33,957 bases of DNA, from NCBI GenBank assembly GCA_029936425.1, contig JAPYSU010000024.1, forward strand, positions 1 through 33,957. Reading direction: 5' to 3'. Source of the DNA: Litorimonas sp. (GTDB lineage Bacteria; Pseudomonadota; Alphaproteobacteria; Caulobacterales; Maricaulaceae). The notes under the pieces were generated by a model that was given only the letters and a program-made list of their open reading frames with translations, made no database searches and was not told the DNA's origin. A program made the position numbers and the translations under genes. Positions 14,897 to 24,000 of the stretch are shown one piece after another (the first letter of the stretch is position 1; every line of letters starts with the position of its first letter).

Positions 14897-16747
14897 ATGA
14901 CTTTCAAAAAGACCATTATTTTGGGGGCGAGCCTATTGGCGCTCGCGGCCTGCCAAGGTGAAACGACTAATAACGAGGCAACGCAAAACGCCCCGGCCAC
15001 GGAAACCATGGCCACCGAAAGCAGCATCAATGAGCGCCTTGACGAGTGGTTTGCTGAGGACTTTGAAATCTACCTTAGCAAACGCCCCGAAATGCTGGCT
15101 CAACTGGGCCGCAAGGAAAAGATGGATCAGTGGAATGACGAGTCCAAAACTTTTTATCTGAATGAGCTGGACCGCCGCCGCCGCGCTATGGAAGAAATGA
15201 AAGAAAACTTCCCCCGCGCTGAGCTTGATGCCGCGCATCAGCTTTCCTACGACCTCTATGTGGATACGGTAGAGCGCGCCCTGGAAGGAAAGCCGTGGTA
15301 TGATCATTCTTATCGCTTCAACCAGATGTTCGGCGCCCACGCCAATATTCCGACCTTCCTGCTTAACCAGCACAAGATCGACACGGTGGAAGACGCACGA
15401 GCCTATATTGCCCGCCTCAGAGGGATAGAGACCAAACTGGGTCAGGTCGTGGAAAACTCCAAAGCCAGTGCCGAGAAAGAGATTTTACCGCCTAAATTTG
15501 TGTATGCTCACGTCCTGCGGGATGTCGATAATATCATGTCTGGAGCGCCCTTCGAAGATACGGAAGAACTCAATCTGATGCTGGCGGATTTCAAAAAGAA
15601 AACCGAAAAACTCGACCTGTCTGAGGAAGATCGCGAAGCTCTATATTCTGATGCTATCAAAGCTTTACAGGACCACGTTCAACCCGCTTATGCCGAGTTG
15701 AAGACGGAGCTTTTGCGACAGCAGGAACTGGCGACCGAAGAGGACGGCGCTTGGAAACTGCCCGAGGGCGATGATTTTTATGCCTACCGCCTGCGTCAAA
15801 TGACAACGACGGATATGACTCCGACCGAAATTCACGAGCTGGGGCTTTCTGAAACAGACCGCATTCACGAAGAAATGCGCGAAATCATGGCAAAGGTAGA
15901 ATTTGACGGCACCCTGAATGAGTTTTTCGACTTCATGCGCACGGATGAGCAATTTTATTACTCCGGCGAAGAAGGCAAGGAGCGCTATCTGAAAGAAGCG
16001 ACTGAGCTTATTGATATCATGGAAGACGATCTTGATTCCGTCTTCTTGCGAAAGCCGAAAGCCGAACTTGAAGTCCGCGCGGTAGAGCCTTTCCGGGAAC
16101 AGAGCGCCGGCAAGGCCTTTTACTCCCGCCCGGCCGCAGATGGGTCACGCCCAGGCTATTACTATGCCAATCTCTATGAGATGAAGGATATGCCCACCTA
16201 TCAGATGGAAGCTCTGGCTTACCACGAAGGCATTCCGGGCCATCACATGCAGATCGCCATTGCGCAGGAACTGGACGGCATTCCGGACTTCCGCAGGTTT
16301 GGCGGCTATACACCTTACTCCGAAGGGTGGGGCCTGTATTCAGAGTATCTGCCAAAGGAAATGGGATATTATGAAGATCCCTATTCCGACTTTGGCCGTC
16401 TCGCAATGGAGCTGTGGCGCGCAGGCCGTTTGGTCGTCGATACAGGACTACATGACAAACAATGGACGCGCGAAGAAGCGATTGACTGGCTCGTCGAGAA
16501 TACGCCAAATCCTAAGGGTGACGCGATAAATGCGATTGAACGCTACATTGTCATGCCGGGTCAGGCGACGGCCTATAAGATCGGAATGCTGAAAATACAG
16601 GAACTCCGCGCGCGGGCGGAGGAAGCGCTCGGAGAAGACTTCGATATTCGTGAATATCACGACGTTGTCCTGAGAAACGGAGCTGTTCCGCTCAATATCC
16701 TCGAACAATTGGTCGATGATTATATTGAAGAAACTTTAGCGCAATAA
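14897..16747 (+). CDS. DUF885-family lipoprotein, metallopeptidase-like (copy 2)
   Basis: 616 residues, a tandem paralogue of the gene upstream. The signal ends at LAAC with lipidated C19. The active-site motif YHEGIPGHHMQIAIAQEL has H443 and E444, and the end matches copy 1 nearly motif for motif (EGWGLYSEYLPK, GRLVVDTGLHDKQWTREEA, MPGQATAYKIGMLKIQEL). By eye the last 190 residues are about 60% identical to copy 1, while the N-terminal thirds differ more. A good GAGG ribosome site stands 7 to 8 bases before the ATG. Both copies keep the metal-binding residues, so both look active; different N-terminal parts suggest different substrates or partners. A strong terminator follows at 16787. Confidence 0.94.
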   Translation: MTFKKTIILGASLLALAACQGETTNNEATQNAPATETMATESSINERLDEWFAEDFEIYLSKRPEMLAQLGRKEKMDQWNDESKTFYLNELDRRRRAMEEMKENFPRAELDAAHQLSYDLYVDTVERALEGKPWYDHSYRFNQMFGAHANIPTFLLNQHKIDTVEDARAYIARLRGIETKLGQVVENSKASAEKEILPPKFVYAHVLRDVDNIMSGAPFEDTEELNLMLADFKKKTEKLDLSEEDREALYSDAIKALQDHVQPAYAELKTELLRQQELATEEDGAWKLPEGDDFYAYRLRQMTTTDMTPTEIHELGLSETDRIHEEMREIMAKVEFDGTLNEFFDFMRTDEQFYYSGEEGKERYLKEATELIDIMEDDLDSVFLRKPKAELEVRAVEPFREQSAGKAFYSRPAADGSRPGYYYANLYEMKDMPTYQMEALAYHEGIPGHHMQIAIAQELDGIPDFRRFGGYTPYSEGWGLYSEYLPKEMGYYEDPYSDFGRLAMELWRAGRLVVDTGLHDKQWTREEAIDWLVENTPNPKGDAINAIERYIVMPGQATAYKIGMLKIQELRARAEEALGEDFDIREYHDVVLRNGAVPLNILEQLVDDYIEETLAQ

Positions 16748-16786
16748 GGCTTTTTACAAAATACAGTTGCAAAACTGAGATTTTAT

Positions 16787-16815
16787 AAGGTGGTTTTTTA
16801 CAAAACCGCCTTTTT
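16787..16815 (+). terminator. Intrinsic terminator after the DUF885 pair
   Basis: AAGGTGGTTTT pairs with AAAACCGCCTT (11 bp with one G-U) around a TTAC loop and is followed by a T run. It ends the DUF885 transcript about 40 bases after the second stop codon, so the TonB-dependent receptor is likely transcribed from its own promoter. Confidence 0.88.
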
Positions 16816-16911
16816 CTTTGGAAATTTTTCTCTCTTGGGGTTCCCTAAGCCTTCTAATGTCTATAACGCCGCTGGCTAATGAATAGCCGGACGACCCAAA
16901 AGTGAGATCCC

Positions 16912-19164
16912 ATGACAAAACGCCTAAGACTTATTCATTCCGCGCCTCTCTCTCTCAGCTTGCTCATGCTAGCGGCCCCGACCGCTTTCGCGCAGTTGGA
17001 AGGTGATGAAGTCATCGTGACCGCCACGAAGATTGAAAAATCCGTCCAAGATCTTGGATTAAGCGTGACTGTTATCGACGGGGAAAGCCTGTCCGAGCTT
17101 AACGGCGCAGAAGAATTGTCGCAAAAAGTCCCTGGCCTTCAGGCGGCCGTCGCAAATGGCAGTCAGGTTGCGTTTCAAATTCGCGGAATTGGCGCGGTGG
17201 ATCATCAGGCCCTCACTCCCACCGCTGCGGCTGTCTATGTTGACGGCGTTTACCAGGCCACCAATGTCCAGACCAGCCCGCTCCTTTTTGACATAGAACG
17301 CGCCGAAGTTCTGAAAGGCCCGCAAGGTTCGCTTTATGGCCGCAACGCCTCCAGCGGCGCGATTAATTTCAATTCCGTCCTGCCCGGTCAGGAAAAGACG
17401 GGCTATCTCTCTTCGGAGTTCGGAAATTTCGAGCGGATTAACCTAAACGCCGGCGCGACTCTGCCGGTCAGTGATATATTTTCCCTGCGCCTTTCCGGAC
17501 GGTATTTGTCGCAAGAGCCGGCTCTAGACAATGTTGTAACAAACCCAGATGTGACGGCCCCCGAAATCGGCGGCGGCAAAAAAGATGAATTCGGGCTTCG
17601 CGCCATAGGACGCATTACGCCTTCCGATCAGACCGAAATTTTGCTCAATGTGCATTACGCCGAAGATAACGGTATTAATACCGCCCCGCTTAATGACAGC
17701 CTGGACGTCGGCAGGCATGAAATCTCAGTTGGGCCTGATGGCATACAAGACACCGACAATGCGTTTTACGGGGCTTCGGCGCAGCTTCGTCAGAATTTCG
17801 GAAATCTCGATTTTGTATCGCTCACCGCTTATACGGGCTATTCCCAGAATTACGGGTTTGACTTTGACGGGACGCCCGCACCGTTTGGCATTTCTACGCT
17901 GAACTCCAATCTGCGCTATGACCGGGATTTCACACAAGTCAGTCAGGAATTCCGCCTCAGCCATGTCGGCGAGAGCGCAGAATGGATGATCGGCGCCTAT
18001 CTGGAGGCCGAAGACTTCGATCAGGAATATCTGATCTATTGCGGCCCGCTTGACCCGGTGGCTCTTATCGGCACTTGCTCTTACGTCGGCGCGCCCGGAC
18101 GGGTTGGTCCCTCACCTCGTTCAGATGGCACAGCTTTTTCTCTTCAGTCTTTGATTACGCAATCGCGAAAAACGGCGGCGCTCTTTACCTATAACAGTTT
18201 CGATATAACCGACCGATTGGAAGCGGTCATTGGCGGACGGCTTTCTTATGAAAACATACAGGGCCGCGGAGAAGGCCGCCATTATTTTGATGACGGAACG
18301 CTTAGCTTGAACAATCGCGACGGGCTGGGCCTCGCTATCGGAGACAATGAAATCAAAGACACACGCCTGTCCGGAAATTTGGGCCTGAATTACCATGTTT
18401 CAGACGACACACTTCTCTACGCTTCCTTTGCCAATGGATATAAGAGCGGCGGCTTTAACGGCGAAGTCATAAACAATGCGACCCATTTTTCCGATGAAGG
18501 TCTTTTCGGCGCGGAGACCGTGAACGCTTTTGAACTCGGATCAAAACTCACGCGCGGCAGCCTCACTTTCAATCTCGCCGGGTTTTATCAATTCTACGAT
18601 AGCCCGCAGGCCCGGATCTTTGTGCCGTTCGATTTGGAGAGCGGCGGGAGCTTTACATCAAACTCCCTTTCAAACCTCGACAAAGCCACGTCATACGGCG
18701 TGGAAGCCGAGGGACACTGGACGCCGGTTGAAGGACTTGACTTAAATGGCGGCGTTACTTGGCTGCAAACGGAAATACAGCAGGATGAAGATCCCAATGT
18801 CCCGCAAAACGCCGATATTTTCGATGGAAACGCTTTGCCTTTCGCGTCCGAATTTTCCGCCATTTTCTCCGCCAGCTATCAATGGCCCCTCAGCAATAAC
18901 CTGTCGGCGAAGCTCAGCGGCAGCGGGAAGTATCAAAGCGACTTTTTCCTCGACGCCGAAGGCCTGGAAACACGCAAACAGGAGGGCTATGAAACCCTTG
19001 ATGCCTCTGCCGACCTATTGTTCAGAAATGGAATCGAGGTCGGTGTCTGGGGCAGAAATCTGTCCAATTCAGACTACGCTGTCTCCGGCTACGGTTTTAT
19101 CGGCTATAACACCTTCCGCGGCCAACCCCGCACATACGGGATCGCCTTGAAATATAGCTATTAG
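16912..19164 (+). CDS. TonB-dependent outer-membrane receptor
   Basis: 750 residues. A Sec signal peptide ends at about residue 27 (PTAFA). A TonB box-like DEVIVTATK follows at 32-40. The plug domain includes SLSELNGAEELSQKVPGLQA, QIRGIGAVDH, VYVDGVYQ and LKGPQGSLYGRNASSGAINF. The rest is a 22-strand barrel, with typical FANGYKSGGFNG and a C-terminal aromatic end (YGIALKYSY). Such receptors use TonB energy to import siderophores, vitamins, sugars or peptides. Nothing here fixes the ligand. Standing next to two exported peptidase-like lipoproteins, a peptide or peptide-derived ligand is possible but speculative. A small hairpin (16872-16890) lies in the leader. GAGA precedes the ATG as a ribosome site. 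Confidence 0.95.
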   Translation: MTKRLRLIHSAPLSLSLLMLAAPTAFAQLEGDEVIVTATKIEKSVQDLGLSVTVIDGESLSELNGAEELSQKVPGLQAAVANGSQVAFQIRGIGAVDHQALTPTAAAVYVDGVYQATNVQTSPLLFDIERAEVLKGPQGSLYGRNASSGAINFNSVLPGQEKTGYLSSEFGNFERINLNAGATLPVSDIFSLRLSGRYLSQEPALDNVVTNPDVTAPEIGGGKKDEFGLRAIGRITPSDQTEILLNVHYAEDNGINTAPLNDSLDVGRHEISVGPDGIQDTDNAFYGASAQLRQNFGNLDFVSLTAYTGYSQNYGFDFDGTPAPFGISTLNSNLRYDRDFTQVSQEFRLSHVGESAEWMIGAYLEAEDFDQEYLIYCGPLDPVALIGTCSYVGAPGRVGPSPRSDGTAFSLQSLITQSRKTAALFTYNSFDITDRLEAVIGGRLSYENIQGRGEGRHYFDDGTLSLNNRDGLGLAIGDNEIKDTRLSGNLGLNYHVSDDTLLYASFANGYKSGGFNGEVINNATHFSDEGLFGAETVNAFELGSKLTRGSLTFNLAGFYQFYDSPQARIFVPFDLESGGSFTSNSLSNLDKATSYGVEAEGHWTPVEGLDLNGGVTWLQTEIQQDEDPNVPQNADIFDGNALPFASEFSAIFSASYQWPLSNNLSAKLSGSGKYQSDFFLDAEGLETRKQEGYETLDASADLLFRNGIEVGVWGRNLSNSDYAVSGYGFIGYNTFRGQPRTYGIALKYSY

Positions 19165-19168
19165 CTCA

Positions 19169-19190
19169 AAGGCGGCTTTGGCGCCGCCTT
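19169..19190. terminator. Hairpin between convergent receptor and SRPBCC genes
   Basis: AAGGCGGC and GCCGCCTT form an 8-bp stem around TTTGGC, 4 bases after the receptor stop codon and 11 bases from the end of the opposing gene. The T runs are short on both strands, so it is probably a weak bidirectional terminator. Confidence 0.6.
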
Positions 19191-19201
19191 ACAAACACAT
19201 T

Positions 19202-19618
19202 TCAGTGTGTTTCAGCATATTTCTTGAAATTATCCAAGATAGCTTGCCAACCCTCTCGTTGCATTTCGATAGAGTTTTGGGATTCCGGATCAAACCGGGT
19301 CGTGACACGGGTTGACTTAGCCTCTTCTTCAAATGTGGTTTCGACCTGTCGGCCATCCGGCATGGAATAAACAAGCTTTTCAGAAGGTTTTACCTCCTCA
19401 TATTCACCCTCAAAATCAAAGCCAAAACGACCATCTTTGGCTTCCATCCGGGTTTTATATTTTCCCCCGACCCGGAGGTCATTTTCTGCTCTAGGGCAGC
19501 ACCAGTCATCAGAGGCAAAGTTCCATTTTGTTATATGTTCAGGCTCCGTCCAAAGTTGATACACTTTGTCGGGAGACGCTTGAATAAGGGCTTCAATTTC
19601 TATTTTCTCAGCACTCAT
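19202..19618 (-). CDS. SRPBCC (AHSA1-type) domain protein
   Basis: 138 residues. The helix-grip pattern is clear: EIEALIQASPDKVYQLWTEPEHITKW at the N-terminus, then GGKYKTRMEAKDG, FDFEGEYEEVKPSEKLVYSM, an ETTFEEE strand and the C-terminal helix EGWQAILDNFKKYAET. This is the AHSA1/CalC-like branch of the START superfamily, which forms a ligand-binding pocket; bacterial members are usually of unknown ligand. It is the last gene of a VOC-DUF1428-SRPBCC operon, and the combination recurs in many bacteria. Confidence 0.92.
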   Translation of the reverse strand: MSAEKIEIEALIQASPDKVYQLWTEPEHITKWNFASDDWCCPRAENDLRVGGKYKTRMEAKDGRFGFDFEGEYEEVKPSEKLVYSMPDGRQVETTFEEEAKSTRVTTRFDPESQNSIEMQREGWQAILDNFKKYAETH

Positions 19619-19661
19619 AATTTATGTCTTTTCTGGCTTAAACAAAGACGAGCCCAAAAGC

Positions 19662-20015
19662 TCACCCTTCGACAATCTGATCAAACCCGCCGAAAATCAT
19701 CCGTTTACCATCGAATGGCATATTATGGGCCTCCTCCATGGATTCCATATCCTGCATCGCTTTGGGCATGCCTTCATTCCGAACCTTTTTGGACGGCCAA
19801 ATAATGTGGGAATAGACAACGACCTCATTGTCCTCTTTTTTCACAGCCATAGGCAGAGAGGTCAATTTTCCGTCTGGAACATCATCTTCCCAAAAATCCG
19901 CCGCTGAGACCGCTCCGTGTTTTTTGAACAGACCTATAAAACTCTCTGAATGCTGGATAAATTCTTCTTTGTTCTTTTTGGGCACCGCGCAAATCATAAC
20001 ATCGACATAAGTCAT
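19662..20015 (-). CDS. DUF1428 family protein
   Basis: 117 residues starting MTYVDVMICAVPKKNKEEFIQHS, the usual DUF1428 N-terminus. It has the middle DFWEDDVPDGKLTSLPMAVK and HIIWPSKKVRNEGM, and the end MPFDGKRMIFGGFDQIV. Families like this form small dimeric alpha/beta-barrel proteins of unknown activity. An in-frame start 12 codons upstream lies inside the preceding gene; I chose 20015 because a GGAG site is 7 bases upstream and homology begins there. It starts 1 base after the stop of the VOC gene, so the two are coupled. Confidence 0.93.
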   Translation of the reverse strand: MTYVDVMICAVPKKNKEEFIQHSESFIGLFKKHGAVSAADFWEDDVPDGKLTSLPMAVKKEDNEVVVYSHIIWPSKKVRNEGMPKAMQDMESMEEAHNMPFDGKRMIFGGFDQIVEG

Positions 20016-20016
20016 T

Positions 20017-20484
20017 TCACTCTCCTGCAAAGGCGGCTTCAATGGCCGCAATGTTGATCTTTTTCATTTTAAACATGGCGTTCCTGGCGCGCTCGGCGGC
20101 CTGCTTGTTTTCGTGATTAATCAGCTCCACCATACGCTTAGGGGTTATCTGCCAGGAAATTCCGTATCGGTCTTTTAGCCACCCACACTGGCTCTCCTCA
20201 CCTTCTCGGGTGAGGGTGTCCCACAATTTATCCGTCTCGGCCTGGTCTTCGGTCAAAACACTGATTGACGCCGCTTCGGAATGTTTGAACATGGGACCGC
20301 CGTTCAGGGTCATCATCGGCGCGCCGGCAAGTGTAAATTCTACGACAAGAGGTTCGTCCTCAAAAGCCGCAAATTTTTCATCTATATAACTGTTCGGTAA
20401 TAGCGAGACATAAAACTCCGCCGCCTCGCGGCCATTCCCCTCAAACCAGAGGCAGGTTCTGACTTTTTTCTGTAACCCGGCCAT
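20017..20484 (-). CDS. VOC-superfamily protein (PhnB/3-demethylubiquinone methyltransferase-like fold)
   Basis: 155 residues. Features are RTCLWFEGNGREAAEFYVSLL near the N-terminus, VVEFTLAGAPMMTLNGGP in the middle, then CGWLKDRYGISWQITPKRM. This is the vicinal-oxygen-chelate fold of the PhnB-like group. The group is often misnamed a ubiquinone methyltransferase; the real activity is unknown. It is the first gene of the operon. A GAGGAG ribosome site lies about 10 bases before the ATG. Its promoter region contains the palindrome shared with the divergent MarR gene. Confidence 0.93.
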   Translation of the reverse strand: MAGLQKKVRTCLWFEGNGREAAEFYVSLLPNSYIDEKFAAFEDEPLVVEFTLAGAPMMTLNGGPMFKHSEAASISVLTEDQAETDKLWDTLTREGEESQCGWLKDRYGISWQITPKRMVELINHENKQAAERARNAMFKMKKINIAAIEAAFAGE

Positions 20485-20562
20485 GACTTATAGTCTCCTC
20501 ACAATGAGTACCGTTCTCCTTCACCTTATTCCTCTTATAACTGAGGTTAGAGGCCTATTACT

Positions 20563-20583
20563 TTGACATTACGTTGATGTCAA
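20563..20583. promoter_or_regulatory. Palindromic operator between the MarR gene and the VOC operon
   Basis: TTGACAT and ATGTCAA are perfect 7-base inverted arms separated by 7 bases. Each arm contains a consensus TTGACA, so the same palindrome supplies a -35 box in both directions. A MarR dimer bound here would cover both promoters, which suggests autoregulation plus control of the VOC-DUF1428-SRPBCC operon. Confidence 0.7.
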
Positions 20584-20591
20584 CATATATT
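20563..20591 (+). promoter_or_regulatory. Near-consensus promoter of the MarR gene
   Basis: TTGACA (20563-20568), a 17-base spacer and TATATT (20586-20591) form an almost ideal sigma-70 promoter. Six bases separate the -10 box from the ATG at 20598, so transcription should begin at or next to that ATG. Confidence 0.75.
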
Positions 20592-20597
20592 CATATA

Positions 20598-21047
20598 ATG
20601 AGAGATAGCCTTCCCCTTTCCGTGACCCATGAAGTGCGCGACCGATGTCTGTGCCTTCATGTTCAGCGCGCGGCGCGGGCGCTCGCCAGACGATTTGACG
20701 AAGCCCTTCGCCCTCTCAACTTAACGCAAGGACAATATTCCCTTTTGGTCTCCCTAAACCGGCCCGAGCCGCCGCGAATAAGCGATGTTGCCTATCTTCT
20801 CGCAATGGACAGAACGACCCTCACCGCCAATTTAAAACCCTTGCAAAAAAGAGGGCTCCTAAGCGTGACAAAAGACCCGGAGGATAAACGCAGCCGCCGC
20901 CTCTCTTTGACAGAAGACGGGCTGGATCTGTTGACCCAAGCCGTTCCGATTTGGCGGAAAACTCATGACGACGTGGATAAGGTCTTGGCCCGTCCGTCCC
21001 CGGAGGCATTGAAAGAAGATTTGATCTCTTTGGCGTTCAAATTTTAA
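20598..21047 (+). CDS. MarR-family transcriptional regulator, probably leaderless
   Basis: 149 residues from the ATG at 20598. TTG and ATG codons upstream (20574, 20577) are in frame but lie inside the promoter and lack a ribosome site, so I prefer 20598. The winged helix-turn-helix is clear: LNLTQGQYSLLVSL, ISDVAYLLAMDRTTLTANLKPLQKRGLLSV, then the wing DPEDKRSRRLSLTEDG. The N-terminal VRDRCLCLHVQRAARAL carries a CxC pair. The second Cys aligns by eye with the redox-sensing cysteine of OhrR (LCFLLY), so oxidant or thiol sensing is possible but unproven. It is divergent from the VOC operon with a shared operator and convergent with the RND operon. Confidence 0.92.
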   Translation: MRDSLPLSVTHEVRDRCLCLHVQRAARALARRFDEALRPLNLTQGQYSLLVSLNRPEPPRISDVAYLLAMDRTTLTANLKPLQKRGLLSVTKDPEDKRSRRLSLTEDGLDLLTQAVPIWRKTHDDVDKVLARPSPEALKEDLISLAFKF

Positions 21048-21052
21048 AGCGC

Positions 21053-21073
21053 CTCCCCGCATAGACCGGGGAG
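21053..21073. terminator. Bidirectional hairpin between the MarR gene and the RND operon
   Basis: CTCCCCG and CGGGGAG form a perfect 7-bp GC-rich stem around a 7-base loop, in the 34-bp gap between two convergent genes. It has AT-rich flanks (ACTAAAATTT one way, GGCGCTTTAAAATTT the other). It probably terminates both transcripts. Confidence 0.7.
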
Positions 21074-21081
21074 ACTAAAAT

Positions 21082-24000
21082 TTACTCCGCCGCGACCATA
21101 GGCGGAAGTTCAACCGGCTCATCCGCTTCTTTGAGAGATTTGGTAAACGTCTCATACTCCTTGCCATTTATCAGATAGACAAAGAAGCGGCGGATATCGG
21201 CGCCAATACCGTACAGCGCCGGCACAAAGAACAAAGTTACGAACAGGGCGAAAATAACCCCGAAGGCTAGGCTGATGCCGATCGGAATGAGCCATTGCGC
21301 CTGAAGGGACTTCTCCATCATTAGAGGCAAAAGACCGACAAAAGTTGTAAGCGAGGTCAGCAAAATCGGCCGGAAACGCCGCGTGCCCGCCTCGACCAGC
21401 GCCTGCGCGCCGTCCAGCCCCTTTTCGCGGAGACGGTGAACGTAATCCAGCAGTACCAGATTGTCGTTCACCGCCACACCCGCGGCCGCGAACATCCCCA
21501 GGAGGGACAGGAGGGACATTGTCGCGCCCATGGTCATATGCCCGATAATCATGCCGCAGTAACAAAACGGAATGGCGGCGAGCAAAATCAGGATTGGCTC
21601 GGAGTAAGATTTGAAAGAGACAGCCACAAGGAAGTAGGCCACGCCAATGGCGATGAGCATGAAGGTCATAAGCTCCTGTTGGAACTCGGCTTCTCCTTGC
21701 GCCCGTCCGATATTGCCGCGCGTTACATTGGGATGAAGCGTATCGAACTCGTCAAAAAAGCCTTCATTAAGCTCTTTTCTGATTTCATCAATGCGTTCAG
21801 ACACGACCTCGGCGGAGACAATTATAGCCCTCTGGCGCTCACGGCGCAAAATCTGATTCGTGCCTTTTTCAAAGCGCAGATCGGCCACCGCATCCAGAGG
21901 TAATTCCCGTCCGTCATTTGTGCGGATACGAATGGATTTCAGGAAGTCCAGGGACTCTCTGTCAACGCGGGGATAGCGCACATAAACCCGCACATCTTCC
22001 CCGTCCCTCGGAAGGCGCTGAACTTCTTCGCCGAAAAATCCCTGGCGCACCTGACGGGCGACATCTGCCGCGGTGACGCCAAGGCTTTCCGCGCCGGGTT
22101 TCAGATCAAACTGAACCTCTTCGGTCGCACTTTCCATATCATTGACGACATTGAACACACCCTCATAGCTTCGCAGTCTCGCCATCAGGTCATCGGCGGC
22201 CGCTTCCAGATCGCCAAACTCCTTCGCGTTGAGAACATATTGGATGGGCGGTCCATTATTGCCGTTCTGATAATTGACAGTGATATTTTCGGCGTCAGGC
22301 ACTTCCCCGATCAGAGCGCGCAGTCGCTCTGCGGTCTCTTTTGCCGAAAGCGCGCGCGTTTCCGGGGGCACGAGTTTGACCAGCGCCAGAACGTTATTAT
22401 CCCGCGATCGCGTATACCAATTCTCTATCAAATCGCCATCTTCGGACTTGATCTCTTCTTTGAGAGTTTCTTCGGCCGTCTGAAGTTGCGCCAGAACCTC
22501 GAGCGTTCGGGCATAGGGCGTGCCTTCGGGCAAATCGACCGAGATTTCTATCTGATCGGATTCGCCTTCCGGAAAGAAGGAGGACTTCACCAGACCATTG
22601 GCCACAACACCGATTGTCAAAATCATCATGCCGAGGAAAAGTGACGCCGTCAGATATCGATGCCGTAAAGCCGCTGTAATCGTGGGTCGATACACGTTTC
22701 GGGCAAAAGTCGTGAGACTGTCTGATATCCTGTTTTGTAATTTCATGATCCGGCTCTGTGGATTCACAGGTTTCAGATGCGCCAGATGGGCCGGCAAAAT
22801 CAGAAGCGATTCAATGAGAGAAAAGAGAAGCGAGAAAATAACCACCAAGGAAATTGCCCGCGTGAATTCACTCGTTCCGCCGGAAAGGTACATCCAGGGG
22901 GCAAAGAAGATCATTGTCGTCAACACAGCAAAAATAACAGGTTTGACGACCATTTTCGTTCCGTTCACTGCGGCGTCCAAGCCTGTTTCGCCTTCTTCGG
23001 TTTTGAAATGGATGGCTTCGCCCACAATGATGGCGTCATCCACAATCACCCCGATCACCAGGAGAAAGGCAAAGGTCGAGATCATATTAAAGGAGACATC
23101 AAAAAGCGGAAGCAGAGCTAGCCCCCCGGCAAACGCCGCCGCAATTCCCGCACTCACCCAGAAAGCAATCATGGGACGCAAAAACAGAAACAGAGTCGCC
23201 CCCACTAATAACAGCCCCATCAGGAAGTTTTTCGTGATGGTCGAAATTCGTCCGACATATTGATCGGCGTCATCTTCCCAGGTTGTGATGGAAATTCCGG
23301 GCGGGAGGTTTCCTTCTTTTTTCTTCAGATACTCTTTCACATTTTCCGACATCTTGACGATGTCCATGCTCGGACCGCTTTGAATTTGAACCAGAACCGT
23401 GCGTTGGCCATTGACCGTTGCCATCAGATTGACCTGCTCAAACCCGTCAATCACGGTCGCCACATCCTTGACCCGGATAAGAGCGCCGCCGGGATCCTGA
23501 CGCACTACAATATTTTCAAACTCGGCTTGTGTATCGGCCTGATTTCGGGTGCGTAGCTGCATATTTCCGATATCCGTTCGAACTGTGCCGGAGGAGGCAT
23601 TCACAGAGGTTCCGCGAACGGCCTGCGCCACCTCGTCCAGTGTCAGACCATATCGACGAAGATCGTCCTCAGACACCTCGATTGAGACTTCCTCGCCCCT
23701 GACGCCGAATAATTCGACCGCCGGAACATAGCCCAGAAGAGCAATTTCCCGCCGCGTCTTCTCGGAAAAACGTTTCAGCTCCCGCTCGGAAACGGTCTCG
23801 TCCCCGGACACGGCCAAGCGAATTATTTCGTCCCGGTTTCTGAATATATTGATCTGGGGTTCTTCTGCCGCAGGCGGAAAGGCATTGATCGAGTCCACGG
23901 CGCGTTTCACATCCGCCATGAGTTTGGCTTCATCAACGCCGTTTTTACCTTCCACCGTAACTGAGCCGCCGCCCTCTCCGGCAAAGGCCCACATCCGGTT

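Noticed and set aside
20574..20600. Upstream TTG/ATG as the MarR start
   Set aside because: Both codons lie within the near-consensus promoter and have no ribosome site.
22598..23263. 221-codon open frame on the plus strand
   Set aside because: Antisense to the conserved membrane core of the RND pump.
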